DNA of 64,000 nucleotides from Glandiceps talaboti (GCF_964340395.1 NC_135559.1:21539621-21603620); one strand, 5' to 3'; counted from the stretch's first letter, positions 50,704 through 63,387 are shown. Numbers and translations are program-made. Notes: generated from the sequence alone by a model not told the origin.

Positions 50704-53700
50704 TTCGATGTCCTTCCATCATAATACACTGTTTACTACTACTACGATGTCCTTCCATCATAGTACACTGTTTACTACTACTACGATATCCTTCCATCAT
50801 AGTACACTGCTTACTACTACTACTACTACGATATCCTTCCATCATAGTACACTGTTTACTACTACTACTACTACTACTACGCTATCCTTCCATCATAGTA
50901 CACTGTTTACTACTACTACTACGATGTCCATCCATCATAGTACACTGTTTAGTACTACTACGATATCCTTCTATCATAGTACACTGTTTACTACTACTAC
51001 TATATCCTTCCATCATAGTACACTGTTTACTACTACTACTACGACGTCCTTCCATCATAGTACACTGTTTAGTACTACTACGATATCCTTCCATCATAGT
51101 ACACTGTTTACTACTACTACTACTACGATATCCTTCCATCATAGTACACTGTTTACTACTACTACGACGTCCTTCCATCATAATACACTGTTTACTACTA
51201 CTACGATATCCTTCCATCATAGTATACTGTTTACTACTACTACTACGATATCCTTCCATCATAGTACACTGTTTACTACTACTACGACGTCCTTCCATCA
51301 TAATACACTGTTTACTACTACTACGACGTCCTTCCATCATAATACACTGTTTACTACTACTACGATATCCTTCCATCATAGTATACTGTTTACTACTACT
51401 ACTACGATATCCTTCCATCATAGTACACTGTTTACTACTACTACGATATCCTTCCATCATAATACACTGTTTACTACTACTACGATGTCCTTCCATCATA
51501 GTACACTGTTTATTACTACTACGTCCTTCCATCATAGTACACTGTTTACTACTACTACGATATCCTTCCATCATAGTACGCTGTTTAATACTACTACGAT
51601 ATCCTTCCATCATAGTACACTGTTTAATACTACTACGATATCCTTCCATCATAGTACACTGTTTACTACTACTACGACGTCCTTCCATCATAGTACACTG
51701 TTTAATACTACTACGATATCCTTCCATCATAGTACACTGTTTAATACTACTACGGTATCCTTCCATCATAGTACACTGTTTACTACTACTACGACGTCCT
51801 TCCATCATAGTACACTGTTTACTACTACTACGATATCCTTCCATCATAGTACACTGTTTACTACTACTACGATATCCTTCCATCATAGTACACTGTTTAC
51901 TACTACTACGATGTCCTTCCATCATAGTACACTGTTTACTACTACTACGACGTCCTTCCATCATAGTACACTGTTTACTACTACTACGATATCCTTCCAT
52001 CATAGTACACTGTTTACTACTACTACGATGTCCTTCCATCATAGTACACTGTTTACTACTACTACTACGATATCCTTCCATCATAGTACACTGTTTACTA
52101 CTACTACTACGATGTCCTTCCATCATAGTACACTGTTTACTACTACTACTACGATATCCTTCCATCATAGTACACTGTTTACTACTACTACTACGATATC
52201 CTTCCATCATAGTACACTGTTTACTACTACTACGACGTCCTTCCATCATACTACACTGTTTACTACTACTACGATATCCTTCCATCATAGTACACTGTTT
52301 ACTACTACTACGACGTCCTTCCATCATAGTACACTGTTTACTACTACTACGACGTCCTTCCATCATAGTACACTGTTTACTACTACTACGACGTCCTTCC
52401 ATCATAGTACACTGTTTACTACTACTACGACGTCCTTCCATCATAGTACACTGTTTACTACTACTACTACGATGTCCTTCCATCATAGTACACTGTTTAC
52501 TACTACTACTACGACGTCCTTCCATCATAGTACACTGTTTACTACTACTACTACTACGATATCCTTCCATCATAGTACACTGTTTACTACTACTACTACG
52601 ATGTCCTTCCATCATAGTACACTGTTTATTACTACTACGTCCTTCCATCATAGTACACTGTTTAATACTACTACGATATCCTTCCATCATAGTACACTGT
52701 TTACTACTACTACGACGTCCTTCCATCATAGTACACTGTTTACTACTACTACTACGATATCCTTCCATCATAGTACACTGTTTACTACTACTACGATATC
52801 CTTCCATCATAGTACACTGTTTACTACTACTACGATATCCTTCCATCATAGTACACTGTTTACTACTACTACGATATCCTTCCATCATAGTACACTGTTT
52901 ACTACTACTACTACGATGTCCTTCCATCATAGTACACTGTTTACTACTACTACGACGTCCTTCCATCATAGTACACTGTTTACTACTACTACGATATCCT
53001 TCTATCATAATACACTGTTTAATACTACTACTACTACGATATCCTTCCATCATAGTACACTGTTTACTACTACTACTACTACGATATCCTTCCATCATAG
53101 TACACTGTTTACTACTACTACTACTACTACGATCTCCTTCCATCATAGTACACTGTTTACTACTACTACTACTACGATATCCTTCCATCATAGTACACTG
53201 TTTACTACTACTACGACGTCCTTCCATCATAGTACACTGTTTACTACTACTACGATATCCTTCTATCATAGTACACTGTTTACTACTACTACGATATCCT
53301 TCCACCATAGTACACTGTTTACTACTACTACGATATCCTTTCATCATAGTACACTGTTTACTACTACTACTACGATATCCTTCCATCATAGTACACTGTT
53401 TAATACTACTACTACGATGTCCTTCCATCATAATACACTGTTTACTACTACTACGATATCCTTCCATCATAGTACACTGTTTACTACTACTACGACGTCC
53501 TTCCATCATAGTACACTGTTTACTACTACTACGACGTCCTTCCATCATAGTACACTGTTTACTACTACTACGACGTCCTTCCATCATAGTACACTGTTTA
53601 CTACTACTACGACGTCCTTCTATCATAGTACACTGTTTACTACTACTACGATATCCTTCTATCATAGTACACTGTTTACTACTACTACGATGTCCTTCCA

Positions 53701-54750
53701 TCATAATACACTGTTTACTACTACTACGACGTCCTTCCATCATAGTACACTGTTTACTACTACTACGACGTCCTTCCATCATAGTACACTGTTTACTACT
53801 ACTACGACGTCCTTCCATCATAGTACACTGTTTACTACTACTACGACGTCCTTCCATCATAGTACACTGTTTACTACTACTACGACGTCCTTCCATCATA
53901 GTACACTGTTTACTACTACTACGACGTCCTTCCATCATAGTACACTGTTTACTACTACTACGACGTCCTTCTATCATAGTACACTGTTTACTACTACTAC
54001 GATATCCTTCCATCATAGTACACTGTTTACTACTACTACGACGTCCTTCTATCATAGTACACTGTTTACTACTACTACGACGTCCTTCCATCATAGTACA
54101 CTGTTTACTACTACTACGATATCCTTCTTTCATAGTACACTGTTTACTACTACTACGACGTCCTTCCATCATAGTACACTGTTTACTACTACTACTACGA
54201 TATCCTTCTATCATAGTACACTGTTTACTACTACTACGACGTCCTTCCATCATAATACACTGTTTACTACTACTACGACGTCCTTCTATCATAGTACACT
54301 GTTTACTACTACTACGATATCCTTCCATCATAGTACACTGTTTACTACTACTACGACGTCCTTCTATCATAGTACACTGTTTACTACTACTACGACGTCC
54401 TTCCATCATAGTACACTGTTTACTACTACTACGATATCCTTCTATCATAATACACTGTTTACTACTACTACGATATCCTTCCATCATAGTACACTGTTTA
54501 ATACTACTACGATATCCTTCCATCATAGTACACTGTTTACTACTACTACGATATCCTTCCATCATAGTACACTGTTTACTACTACTACGATATCCTTCCA
54601 TCATAGTACACTGTTTACTACTACTACGATATCCTTCCATCATAGTACACTGTTTACTACTACTACGATATCCTTCCATCATAGTACACTGTTTACTACT
54701 ACTACGATATCCTTCCATCATAGTACACTGTTTAATACTACTACGATATC
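50704..54750 (+). repeat. Higher-order block, copy 2 (shorter)
   Basis: Copy of 44902-50650 lacking the internal 1.85-kb tandem duplication. Markers: ACTTCGATG 50704, ACGGTATCC 51753, GATCTC 53131 and the CTTCTTTCAT variant at about 54127 (partner about 49969). After the missing segment the offset drops from 5.8 to about 4.1 kb. Confidence 0.78.
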
Positions 54751-57700
54751 CTTCCATCATAGTACACTGTTTACTACTACTACGACGTCCTTCCATCATA
54801 GTACACTGTTTACTACTACTACTACGATATCCTTCTATCATAGTACACTGTTTACTACTACTACGACGTCCTTCCATCATAGTACACTGTTTACTACTAC
54901 TACGACGTCCTTCCATCTTAGTACACTGTTTACTACTACTACGATGTCCTTCCATCATAGTACACTGTTTACTACTACTACGATGTCCTTCCATCATAGT
55001 ACACTGTTTAATACAACTACGATATCCTTCCATCATAGTACGCTGTTTAATACTACTACGATATCCTTCTATCATAGTACACTGTTTAATACAACTACGA
55101 TATCCTTCCACCATAGTACACTGTTTACTACTACTACGATATCCTTCCATCATAGTACACTGTTTACTACTACTACGACGTCCTTCCATCATAGTACACT
55201 GTTTACTACTACTACGATATCCTTCCATCATAGTACACTGTTTACTACTACTACGATATCCTTCCATCATAGTACACTGTTTACTACTACTACGATATCC
55301 TTCTATCATAGTACACTGTTTACTACTACTACTACGATATCCTTCCATCATAGTACACTGTTTACTACTACTACGACGTCCTTCCATCATAGTACACTGT
55401 TTACTACTACTACGATATCCTTCCATCATAGTACACTGTTTACTACTACTACGACGTCCTTCCATCATAGTACACTGTTTACTACTACTACGACGTCCTT
55501 CCATCATAGTACACTGTTTACTACTACTACGATGTCCATCCATCATAGTACACTGTTTAGTACTACTACGATATCCTTCCATCATAGTACACTGTTTACT
55601 ACTACTACGATATCCTTCCATCATAGTACACTGTTTACTACTACTACGATGTCCATCCATCATAGTACACTGTTTAGTACTACTACGATATCCTTCTATC
55701 ATAGTACACTGTTTACTACTACTACTACGATATCCTTCCATCATAGTACACTGTTTAATACTACTACGATATCCTTCCATCATAGTACACTGTTTACTAC
55801 TACTACGACGTCCTTCCATCATAGTACACTGTTTACTACTACAACTACGATATCCTTCCATCATAGTACACTGTTTACTACTACTACGATATCCTTCCAT
55901 CATAGTACACTAGCTGTTTACTACTACTACGATATCCTTCTATCATAGTACACTGTTTAATACTACTACGATATCCTTCCATCATAGTACACTGTTTACT
56001 ACTACTACTACGATATCCTTCTATCATACTACACTGTTTAATACTACTACGATATCCTTCCATCATAGTACACTGTTTACTACTACTACGACGTCCTTCC
56101 ATCATAGTACACTGTTTACTACTACTACTACGATATCCTTCTATCATAGTACACTGTTTACTACTACTACGACGTCCTTCCATCATAATACACTGTTTAC
56201 TACTACTACGACGTCCTTCTATCATAGTACACTGTTTACTACTACTACGATATCCTTCCATCATAGTACACTGTTTACTACTACTACGACGTCCTTCTAT
56301 CATAGTACACTGTTTACTACTACTACGACGTCCTTCCATCATAGTACACTGTTTACTACTACTACGATATCCTTCTATCATAATACACTGTTTACTACTA
56401 CTACGATATCCTTCCATCATAGTACACTGTTTAATACTACTACGATATCCTTCCATCATAGTACACTGTTTACTACTACTACGATATCCTTCCATCATAG
56501 TACACTGTTTACTACTACTACGATATCCTTCCATCATAGTACACTGTTTACTACTACTACGATATCCTTCCATCATAGTACACTGTTTACTACTACTACG
56601 ATATCCTTCCATCATAGTACACTGTTTACTACTACTACGATATCCTTCCATCATAGTACACTGTTTAATACTACTACGATATCCTTCCATCATAGTACAC
56701 TGTTTACTACTACTACGACGTCCTTCCATCATAGTACACTGTTTACTACTACTACTACGATATCCTTCTATCATAGTACACTGTTTACTACTACTACGAC
56801 GTCCTTCCATCATAGTACACTGTTTACTACTACTACGACGTCCTTCCATCTTAGTACACTGTTTACTACTACTACGATGTCCTTCCATCATAGTACACTG
56901 TTTACTACTACTACGATGTCCTTCCATCATAGTACACTGTTTAATACAACTACGATATCCTTCCATCATAGTACGCTGTTTAATACTACTACGATATCCT
57001 TCTATCATAGTACACTGTTTAATACAACTACGATATCCTTCCACCATAGTACACTGTTTACTACTACTACGATATCCTTCCATCATAGTACACTGTTTAC
57101 TACTACTACGACGTCCTTCCATCATAGTACACTGTTTACTACTACTACGATATCCTTCCATCATAGTACACTGTTTACTACTACTACGATATCCTTCCAT
57201 CATAGTACACTGTTTACTACTACTACGATATCCTTCTATCATAGTACACTGTTTACTACTACTACTACGATATCCTTCCATCATAGTACACTGTTTACTA
57301 CTACTACGACGTCCTTCCATCATAGTACACTGTTTACTACTACTACGATATCCTTCCATCATAGTACACTGTTTACTACTACTACGACGTCCTTCCATCA
57401 TAGTACACTGTTTACTACTACTACGACGTCCTTCCATCATAGTACACTGTTTACTACTACTACGATGTCCATCCATCATAGTACACTGTTTAGTACTACT
57501 ACGATATCCTTCCATCATAGTACACTGTTTACTACTACTACGATATCCTTCCATCATAGTACACTGTTTACTACTACTACGATGTCCATCCATCATAGTA
57601 CACTGTTTAGTACTACTACGATATCCTTCTATCATAGTACACTGTTTACTACTACTACTACGATATCCTTCCATCATAGTACACTGTTTAATACTACTAC

Positions 57701-57792
57701 GATATCCTTCCATCATAGTACACTGTTTACTACTACTACGACGTCCTTCCATCATAGTACACTGTTTACTACTACAACTACGATATCCTTCC
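54130..57792 (+). repeat. Terminal 1.93-kb tandem duplication
   Basis: About 54.13-55.86 kb is repeated at about 56.06-57.79 kb with an offset of about 1931-1933 bp. Paired markers are CCATCTTAG at 54913/56846, ACAACTACG at about 55841/57773, and a run of CTATCATAG units near 54181/56112. The join between copies carries the only frame-breaking indel of the array (see 55905-55917). Confidence 0.78.
55905..55917 (+). other. 4-bp insertion in the satellite
   Basis: The usual GTACACTGTTT reads GTACACTAGCTGTTT here, a 4-bp insertion. It is the only indel in the block that I could infer not to be a multiple of three. It shifts the long + frame and ends it at 55948; a frame one base over then stays open to 58451. 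Confidence 0.85.
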
Positions 57793-58315
57793 ATCATAGT
57801 ACACTGTTTACTACTACTACGATATCCTTCTATCATAGTACACTGTTTACTACTACTACGACGTCCTTCCATCATAGTACACTGTTTACTACTACTACGA
57901 TATCCTTCCATCATAGTACACTGTTTAATACTACTACGATATCCTTCCATCATAGTACACTGTTTAATACAACTACGATATCCTTCCATCATAGTACACT
58001 GTTTACTACTACTACTACGATATCCTTCCATCATAGTACACTGTTTACTACTACTACTACTACTACTACTACTACGATATCCTTCCATCATAGTACACTG
58101 TTTACTACTACTACTACTACTACTACGATATCCTTCCATCATAGTACACTGTTTACTACTACTACTACTACGATATCCTTCCATCATAGTACACTGTTTA
58201 CTACTACTACGATATCCTTCCATCATAGTACACTGTTTACTACTACTACGATATCCTTCCATCATAGTACACTGTTTACTATTGCTACGATATTCGTCCA
58301 TCATAGTACACTGTT

Positions 58316-58606
58316 GGATCAGATAAAATATATTATTATCCGATGTGTGCTGCTAGAATGGTGGCAAGTAAAGACGGTGGCAAGTAACTACTTGCTTGAT
58401 GGTGAGACCAGATGGGCTGTAATCCGTCTCTACTCGGATAGCATCAGTTAGTAGCGTAAAGCTATACGTTTCTGGACAAAATAGAAATTATGTTTTATTC
58501 CCCTTACAACCAGACTATTGTAACGTCTGAGCAAATTCATGCAGTCTGCCCATTCATCTAGAGAGCAAATTCATGTAGTCTGCCCATTCATCTAGAGAGC
58601 AAATTA
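58316..58606 (+). repeat. Right flank of satellite, copy 1
   Basis: From GGATCAGATAAAATATATT to two 34-bp units ending CTAGAGAGCAAATT, this is repeated without visible change at 60623-60913, offset 2307 bp. The satellite end and its unique flank were therefore duplicated together. It breaks off at 58606, where it joins SINE sequence. Confidence 0.93.
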
Positions 58607-58827
58607 CATAATAATGTTGGTTCTTATATAGCGCTTTCCCATCCAGTTTGGATGCTCAAAGCACTTTACAATTATTACCCCTGTCTCGGATCTATAGCGG
58701 CACATCGGCTCTTTATAATTCCTCAACTTCCTGGGGAGCATACAATCCATTTCAGCCTTTATAGGGCGCATAGGATTAAAGCATTCATACTGCAACTTCT
58801 ATCCTACCAGACTAAGGCACAGTCATG
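58607..58827 (-). mobile_element. Truncated SINE, promoter head missing
   Basis: Identical by eye to 62795-63010, covering the body and tail of the tRNA-derived SINE but lacking the head with the A and B boxes. It ends at CATG, where the sequence jumps to the equivalent of 63507. It cannot be transcribed from its own promoter. Confidence 0.85.
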
Positions 58828-58888
58828 CATAGTGTCTACTCCTATATTTTAATGAATATTCCGACAGCACAAACAATAGAGCAACTTT
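58824..58888 (+). repeat. Copy of 63507-63571
   Basis: CATGCATAGTGTCTACTCC through AATAGAGCAACTTT is the same as 63507-63571. In the 63-kb locus this lies about 500 bp beyond the SINE; here the two are fused at a shared CATG. The segment then runs straight into satellite units. Confidence 0.9.
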
Positions 58889-60622
58889 ACTGCTTACTAC
58901 TACTACTACTACGATATCCTTCCATCATAGTACACTGTTTACTACTACTACGATATCCTTCCATCATAGTACACTGTTTACTACTACTACTACTACTACT
59001 ACGATGTCCTTCCATCATAGTACACTGTTTAATACTACTACGATATCCTTCCATCATAGTACACTGTTTACTACTACTACGACGTCCTTCCATCATAGTA
59101 CACTGTTTACTACTACTACGATGTCCTTCCATCATAGTACACTGTTTACTACTACTACGATATCCTTCTATCATAGTACACTGTTTACTACTACTACGAT
59201 ATCCTTCTATCATAGTACACTGTTTACTACTACTACGATATCCTTCCATCATAGTACACTGTTTACTACTACTACGATATCCTTCCATCATAGTATACTG
59301 TTTACTACTACTACTACGATATCCTTCCATCATAGTACACTGTTTACTACTACTACGATGTCCTTCCATCATAGTACACTGTTTACTACTACTACGATGT
59401 CCTTCCATCATAGTACACTGTTTACTACTACTACGATGTCCTTCCATCATAGTACACTGTTTACTACTACTACGATATCCTTCCATCATAGTACACTGTT
59501 TAATACTACTACGGTATCCTTCCATCATAGTACACTGTTTACTACTACTACGATATCCTTCCACCATAGTACACTGTTTACTACTACTACTACGATATCC
59601 TTCCATCATAGTACACTGTTTAATACTACTACGATATCCTTCCATCATAGTACACTGTTTACTACTACTACGATATCCTTCCACCATAGTACACTGTTTA
59701 CTACTACTACTACTACGATATCCTTCCATCATAGTACACTGTTTAATACTACTACGATATCCTTCCATCATAGTACACTGTTTACTACTACTACGATATC
59801 CTTCCACCATAGTACACTGTTTACTACTACTACTACGATATCCTTCCATCATAGTACACTGTTTAATACTACTACGATATCCTTCCATCATAGTACACTG
59901 TTTACTACTACTACGGTATCCTTCCATCATAGTACACTGTTTACTACTACTACGACGTCCTTCCATCATAGTACACTGTTTAATACTACTACGATATCCT
60001 TCCATCATAGTACACTGTTTACTACTACTACTACGATATCCTTCCATCATAGTACACTGTTTACTACTACTACGACGTCCTTCCATCATAGTACACTGTT
60101 TACTACTACTACGACGTCCTTCCATCATAGTACACTGTTTAATACTACTACGATATCCTTCCATCATAGTACACTGTTTAATACAACTACGATATCCTTC
60201 CATCATAGTACACTGTTTACTACTACTACGACGTCCTTCCATCATAGTACACTGTTTACTACTACTACGATATCCTTCCATCATAGTACACTGTTTAATA
60301 CAACTACGATATCCTTCCATCATAGTACACTGTTTACTACTACTACGATATCCTTCCATCATAGTACACTGTTTAATACTACTACGATATCCTTCCATCA
60401 TAGTACACTGTTTAATACAACTACGATATCCTTCCATCATAGTACACTGTTTACTACTACTACTACGATATCCTTCCATCATAGTACACTGTTTACTACT
60501 ACTACTACTACTACTACGATATCCTTCCATCATAGTACACTGTTTACTACTACTACGATATCCTTCCATCATAGTACACTGTTTACTATTGCTACGATAT
60601 TCGTCCATCATAGTACACTGTT
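58889..60622 (+). repeat. 39-bp satellite array, second block
   Basis: About 1.73 kb of the same 39-bp unit in the same orientation. Its first unit carries the rare ACTGCTTAC variant otherwise seen near 45007 and 50809, and its last unit and flank match the end of the main block (58284-58315). It is therefore a partial duplicate of the main block. GGTATCC units occur at about 59512 and 59914. Confidence 0.95.
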
Positions 60623-60913
60623 GGATCAGATAAAATATATTATTATCCGATGTGTGCTGCTAGAATGGTGGCAAGTAAAGACGGTGGCAAGTAACTACTT
60701 GCTTGATGGTGAGACCAGATGGGCTGTAATCCGTCTCTACTCGGATAGCATCAGTTAGTAGCGTAAAGCTATACGTTTCTGGACAAAATAGAAATTATGT
60801 TTTATTCCCCTTACAACCAGACTATTGTAACGTCTGAGCAAATTCATGCAGTCTGCCCATTCATCTAGAGAGCAAATTCATGTAGTCTGCCCATTCATCT
60901 AGAGAGCAAATTC
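60623..60913 (+). repeat. Right flank of satellite, copy 2
   Basis: Duplicate of 58316-58606. This copy continues past 60913 into further 34-bp units and unique DNA, so it probably represents the original flank. Confidence 0.93.
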
Positions 60914-61015
60914 ATGTAGTCTACCTATAAATCTAGAGAGCAAATTCATGTAGTCTGTCCATAAATCTAGAGAGCAAATTCATGTAGGCTGCCCATTAAT
61001 CTAGAGAGCAAATTG
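60838..61015 (+). repeat. 34-bp tandem repeat, five copies
   Basis: Unit GCAAATTCATGTAGTCTGCC followed by CATTCATCTAGAGA. Five copies are present with few changes; the last three have diverged (CTACCTATAAAT, CTGTCCATAAAT, GGCTGCCCATTAAT). Only two copies remain in the duplicate at 58531-58598. Confidence 0.92.
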
Positions 61016-62788
61016 ACGAGTACAAACACATAGAACGAAATATTTGTGATGGGTGATATGAAGGGCTTGCATTGGGGACGTACGGTCCAGAGTCGTGTTA
61101 GTGTCAAACTCGTCAATACAATGGCATACAGAAACTCAAATCTTTATAGGTTGAACTTCACCGACAATAACCGTCCATCCATATTGTATAAAGGGATATT
61201 TTCAATATGATGAAGATAGTTCTGAGACAAAGACCCTAATGAAAAAAAATGTTCAGTTTTTGTCATTTTCTTGAAATGTAAAAAAAAAAATTGCTTCTGG
61301 TCAGCGCGCGCATCATTAAATACCCTGGCGTCGGTCTTTGTGTGTGTGTTTGACCAGCCCATGCAGTCTACAGATCCAAGAGGAAACACAAAAATAACCC
61401 TCCATACGTATACTTCAGTAAAGACAATTGCAGAGCCAATTATGAACAAGCAAATGACATGCCCCACATACACACTTGCTCTAAAGTACTAAATAAAAAG
61501 AACAGTAACTGCCATAAATAGTAGACTGAGTGACAGGTTTGTTGAGAATAAAAATAAATAAATAAATAATTCGCGTCGTCACACCATTTTAGACAAACTG
61601 TCCTGACCAGAAACAATTCTTTGACCTCATCTAAAGCCCTGATGACATGTTTCGATAGTTTGTTGTTTCTTCTACGATCTCACAAAATTGTCATGGATGA
61701 AGACAGATAACATGGAAATACCGTCATTTAAATTTGACTTAGAATCATAAGGGGGTACCGCTAAAAATACGTTTTTGGCCCTTTTCTCCAAACAGTATTT
61801 CGTCATTAGGCCTATTTAGCACTAAACCTCTCATCACATTGAAAATATCGATGCAGGGATCTGAGTTGAAAAGTGAAATCAACGAACCACACCGGGTTTA
61901 ATGGAGGGCCTGTAGGTTACGTGATTTTGATTTGTATTCACTTGCATTGGAAACTGTTCAAACCATGTTTGGTGACATTGACTAAAAGTACTGAAAAAAT
62001 ATAATTTCAAGATCATAGATTAAACCGCCTTCGGCATGCATACATTTGCTTTAAGTATTTAGGCAAGTCACCGTCAGCAAAATTCAATTTCCTGACAAAT
62101 GGAAGTTTAGAACAGTATGTACATAGATTTGGAATCATTTAATCCAAAGATCAAAGAGCACGGAGTTAGCTAGAGGCAGTAAAGCAATCATATTGATAGT
62201 GGGGTCACTTGCTAACAGAAAAAACAACAACAAAAGAAACTGAGTGGTAAGTTACTAGTACTGTCCTCGGGCGTTCCTTTGCTAGTATTAATAAACAAAT
62301 AGTAAGCTTAGAACCACTTTATATCCCTACAGAGTTTTCTAGCCTCCAGTATTCCATAACCTGTATAGATAGAACTCGACGTGCCCTTTTTTTTTACTAA
62401 ATGATACTGCTTTACATCGGATTCAGTGTGTAGACTTCCTGCACAAAATGAATGGTTTTGTTGTAAATCTAAACAAGGTGGGATTTTTCTTGTCGTTAAG
62501 AATGGAATATATTGCATAGCTAGCTGCTATTTAATGCCGATATATGTAAGTGGATTTATATCTACTTGTCTTAACTCAGAGATGAAATCTACATGTTCAA
62601 CATTATTTTAGTTGTTGTAACAGGTGCCTTTCATATGTATTACATAACTTTAATGAACTCTACTACTTAATAACAAAATGAATGACGCTTACAACAACTG
62701 CACCTCCTAGCCTGTCTCAAACAGTATTAAAACTACCTACACAAGGAATCTTGCGCATCCTAGCTAGGATGTCCACATCATATAACGT
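61016..62788. other. Non-coding unique sequence
   Basis: No coding exon or RNA gene recognised. It contains a short (AAAT)n run near 61545-61570 and several A-rich stretches. Open frames are short with no recognisable domains. Confidence 0.5.
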
Positions 62789-63128
62789 TAATAATAATGT
62801 TGGTTCTTATATAGCGCTTTCCCATCCAGTTTGGATGCTCAAAGCACTTTACAATTATTACCCCTGTCTCGGATCTATAGCGGCACATCGGCTCTTTATA
62901 ATTCCTCAACTTCCTGGGGAGCATACAATCCATTTCAGCCTTTATAGGGCGCATAGGATTAAAGCATTCATACTGCAACTTCTATCCTACCAGACTAAGG
63001 CACAGTCATGGTTCAAATCTTACCCAAGAACCTTAGCCACTCAGAAACAAACGGCATCGATGAGGCACGAACCTGCAACCTGCAGATTCCAAGCCGACCA
63101 CTCTAACCATTCGCCCATCATGACTCCA
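62789..63128 (-). mobile_element. tRNA-derived SINE, full length
   Basis: Read on the - strand, the head has an A box TGGTTAGAGTGG (63098-63109) and a B box GGTTCGTGCC (63064-63073), 24 bp apart as in a tRNA. After a body of about 200 bp comes a conserved tail AAGCGCTATATAAGAACC followed by short ATT repeats (about 62789-62800), the expected 3' end. The body includes the segment GAGCATCCAAACTGGATGGG, which I recall from dispersed repeats of several marine invertebrates. A truncated copy lies at 58607. Confidence 0.8.
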
Positions 63129-63299
63129 TAATCTTTCACTCCCTGATGTTTAATTGTAAACAAATTGTTGATAAGACCAAGGCTGGCTAATTACTACACA
63201 GATAATATGACACACATACACTCACTCATTTCACTCAGATGGTAAACAAACAACTCCAAATTTCTATGTTAAATTAGCAGCTAGAACACAATACAACTT

Positions 63300-63302
<3 letters not shown>
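63129..63302. other. Short unique spacer
   Basis: Nothing recognised between the SINE head and the (TA)n tract. Confidence 0.4.

Positions 63303-63387
<85 letters not shown>

Larger units (their letters stand above)
37892..58315 (+). repeat. 39-bp satellite array, main block
   Basis: About 20.4 kb and roughly 500 units. The consensus is (TAC)4, then GATATCCTTCC, then ATCATAGTACACTGTT. The (TAC) run varies from about 3 to 11 copies, so unit length changes in steps of three. Main point variants are GATATC/GATGTC/GACGTC/GCTATC in the centre, CTGTTTACT/CTGTTTAAT/CTGTTTAGT at the join, and CATAGTAC/CATAATAC/CATACTAC. GACGTC units are rare before about 45 kb and common after it. One + frame (repeat peptide TTTTISFHHSTLF) is open for 6000 codons. 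The block ends with a degenerate unit (ATTGCTACGATATTCGTCC) before unique DNA. Confidence 0.97.

Noticed and set aside
37946-55948. Giant 6000-residue Thr/Ser/His/Phe repeat protein on the + strand
   Set aside because: Its repeat codons cannot mutate to stop in one step and indels come in threes, so the open frame is a product of the satellite. There is no promoter, no intron structure and no constraint on amino acids.
37892-60622. CRISPR-like array
   Set aside because: Units are contiguous 39-bp copies with no unique spacers, no leader and no cas genes, in an animal genome.
63064-63109. Functional tRNA gene on the - strand
   Set aside because: A and B boxes are present, but the cloverleaf does not close well and the sequence continues into a SINE body and tail.
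62682-63131. 149-residue protein
   Set aside because: It overlaps the tRNA-derived SINE almost entirely, and much of it is repeated in the truncated copy at 58.6 kb.
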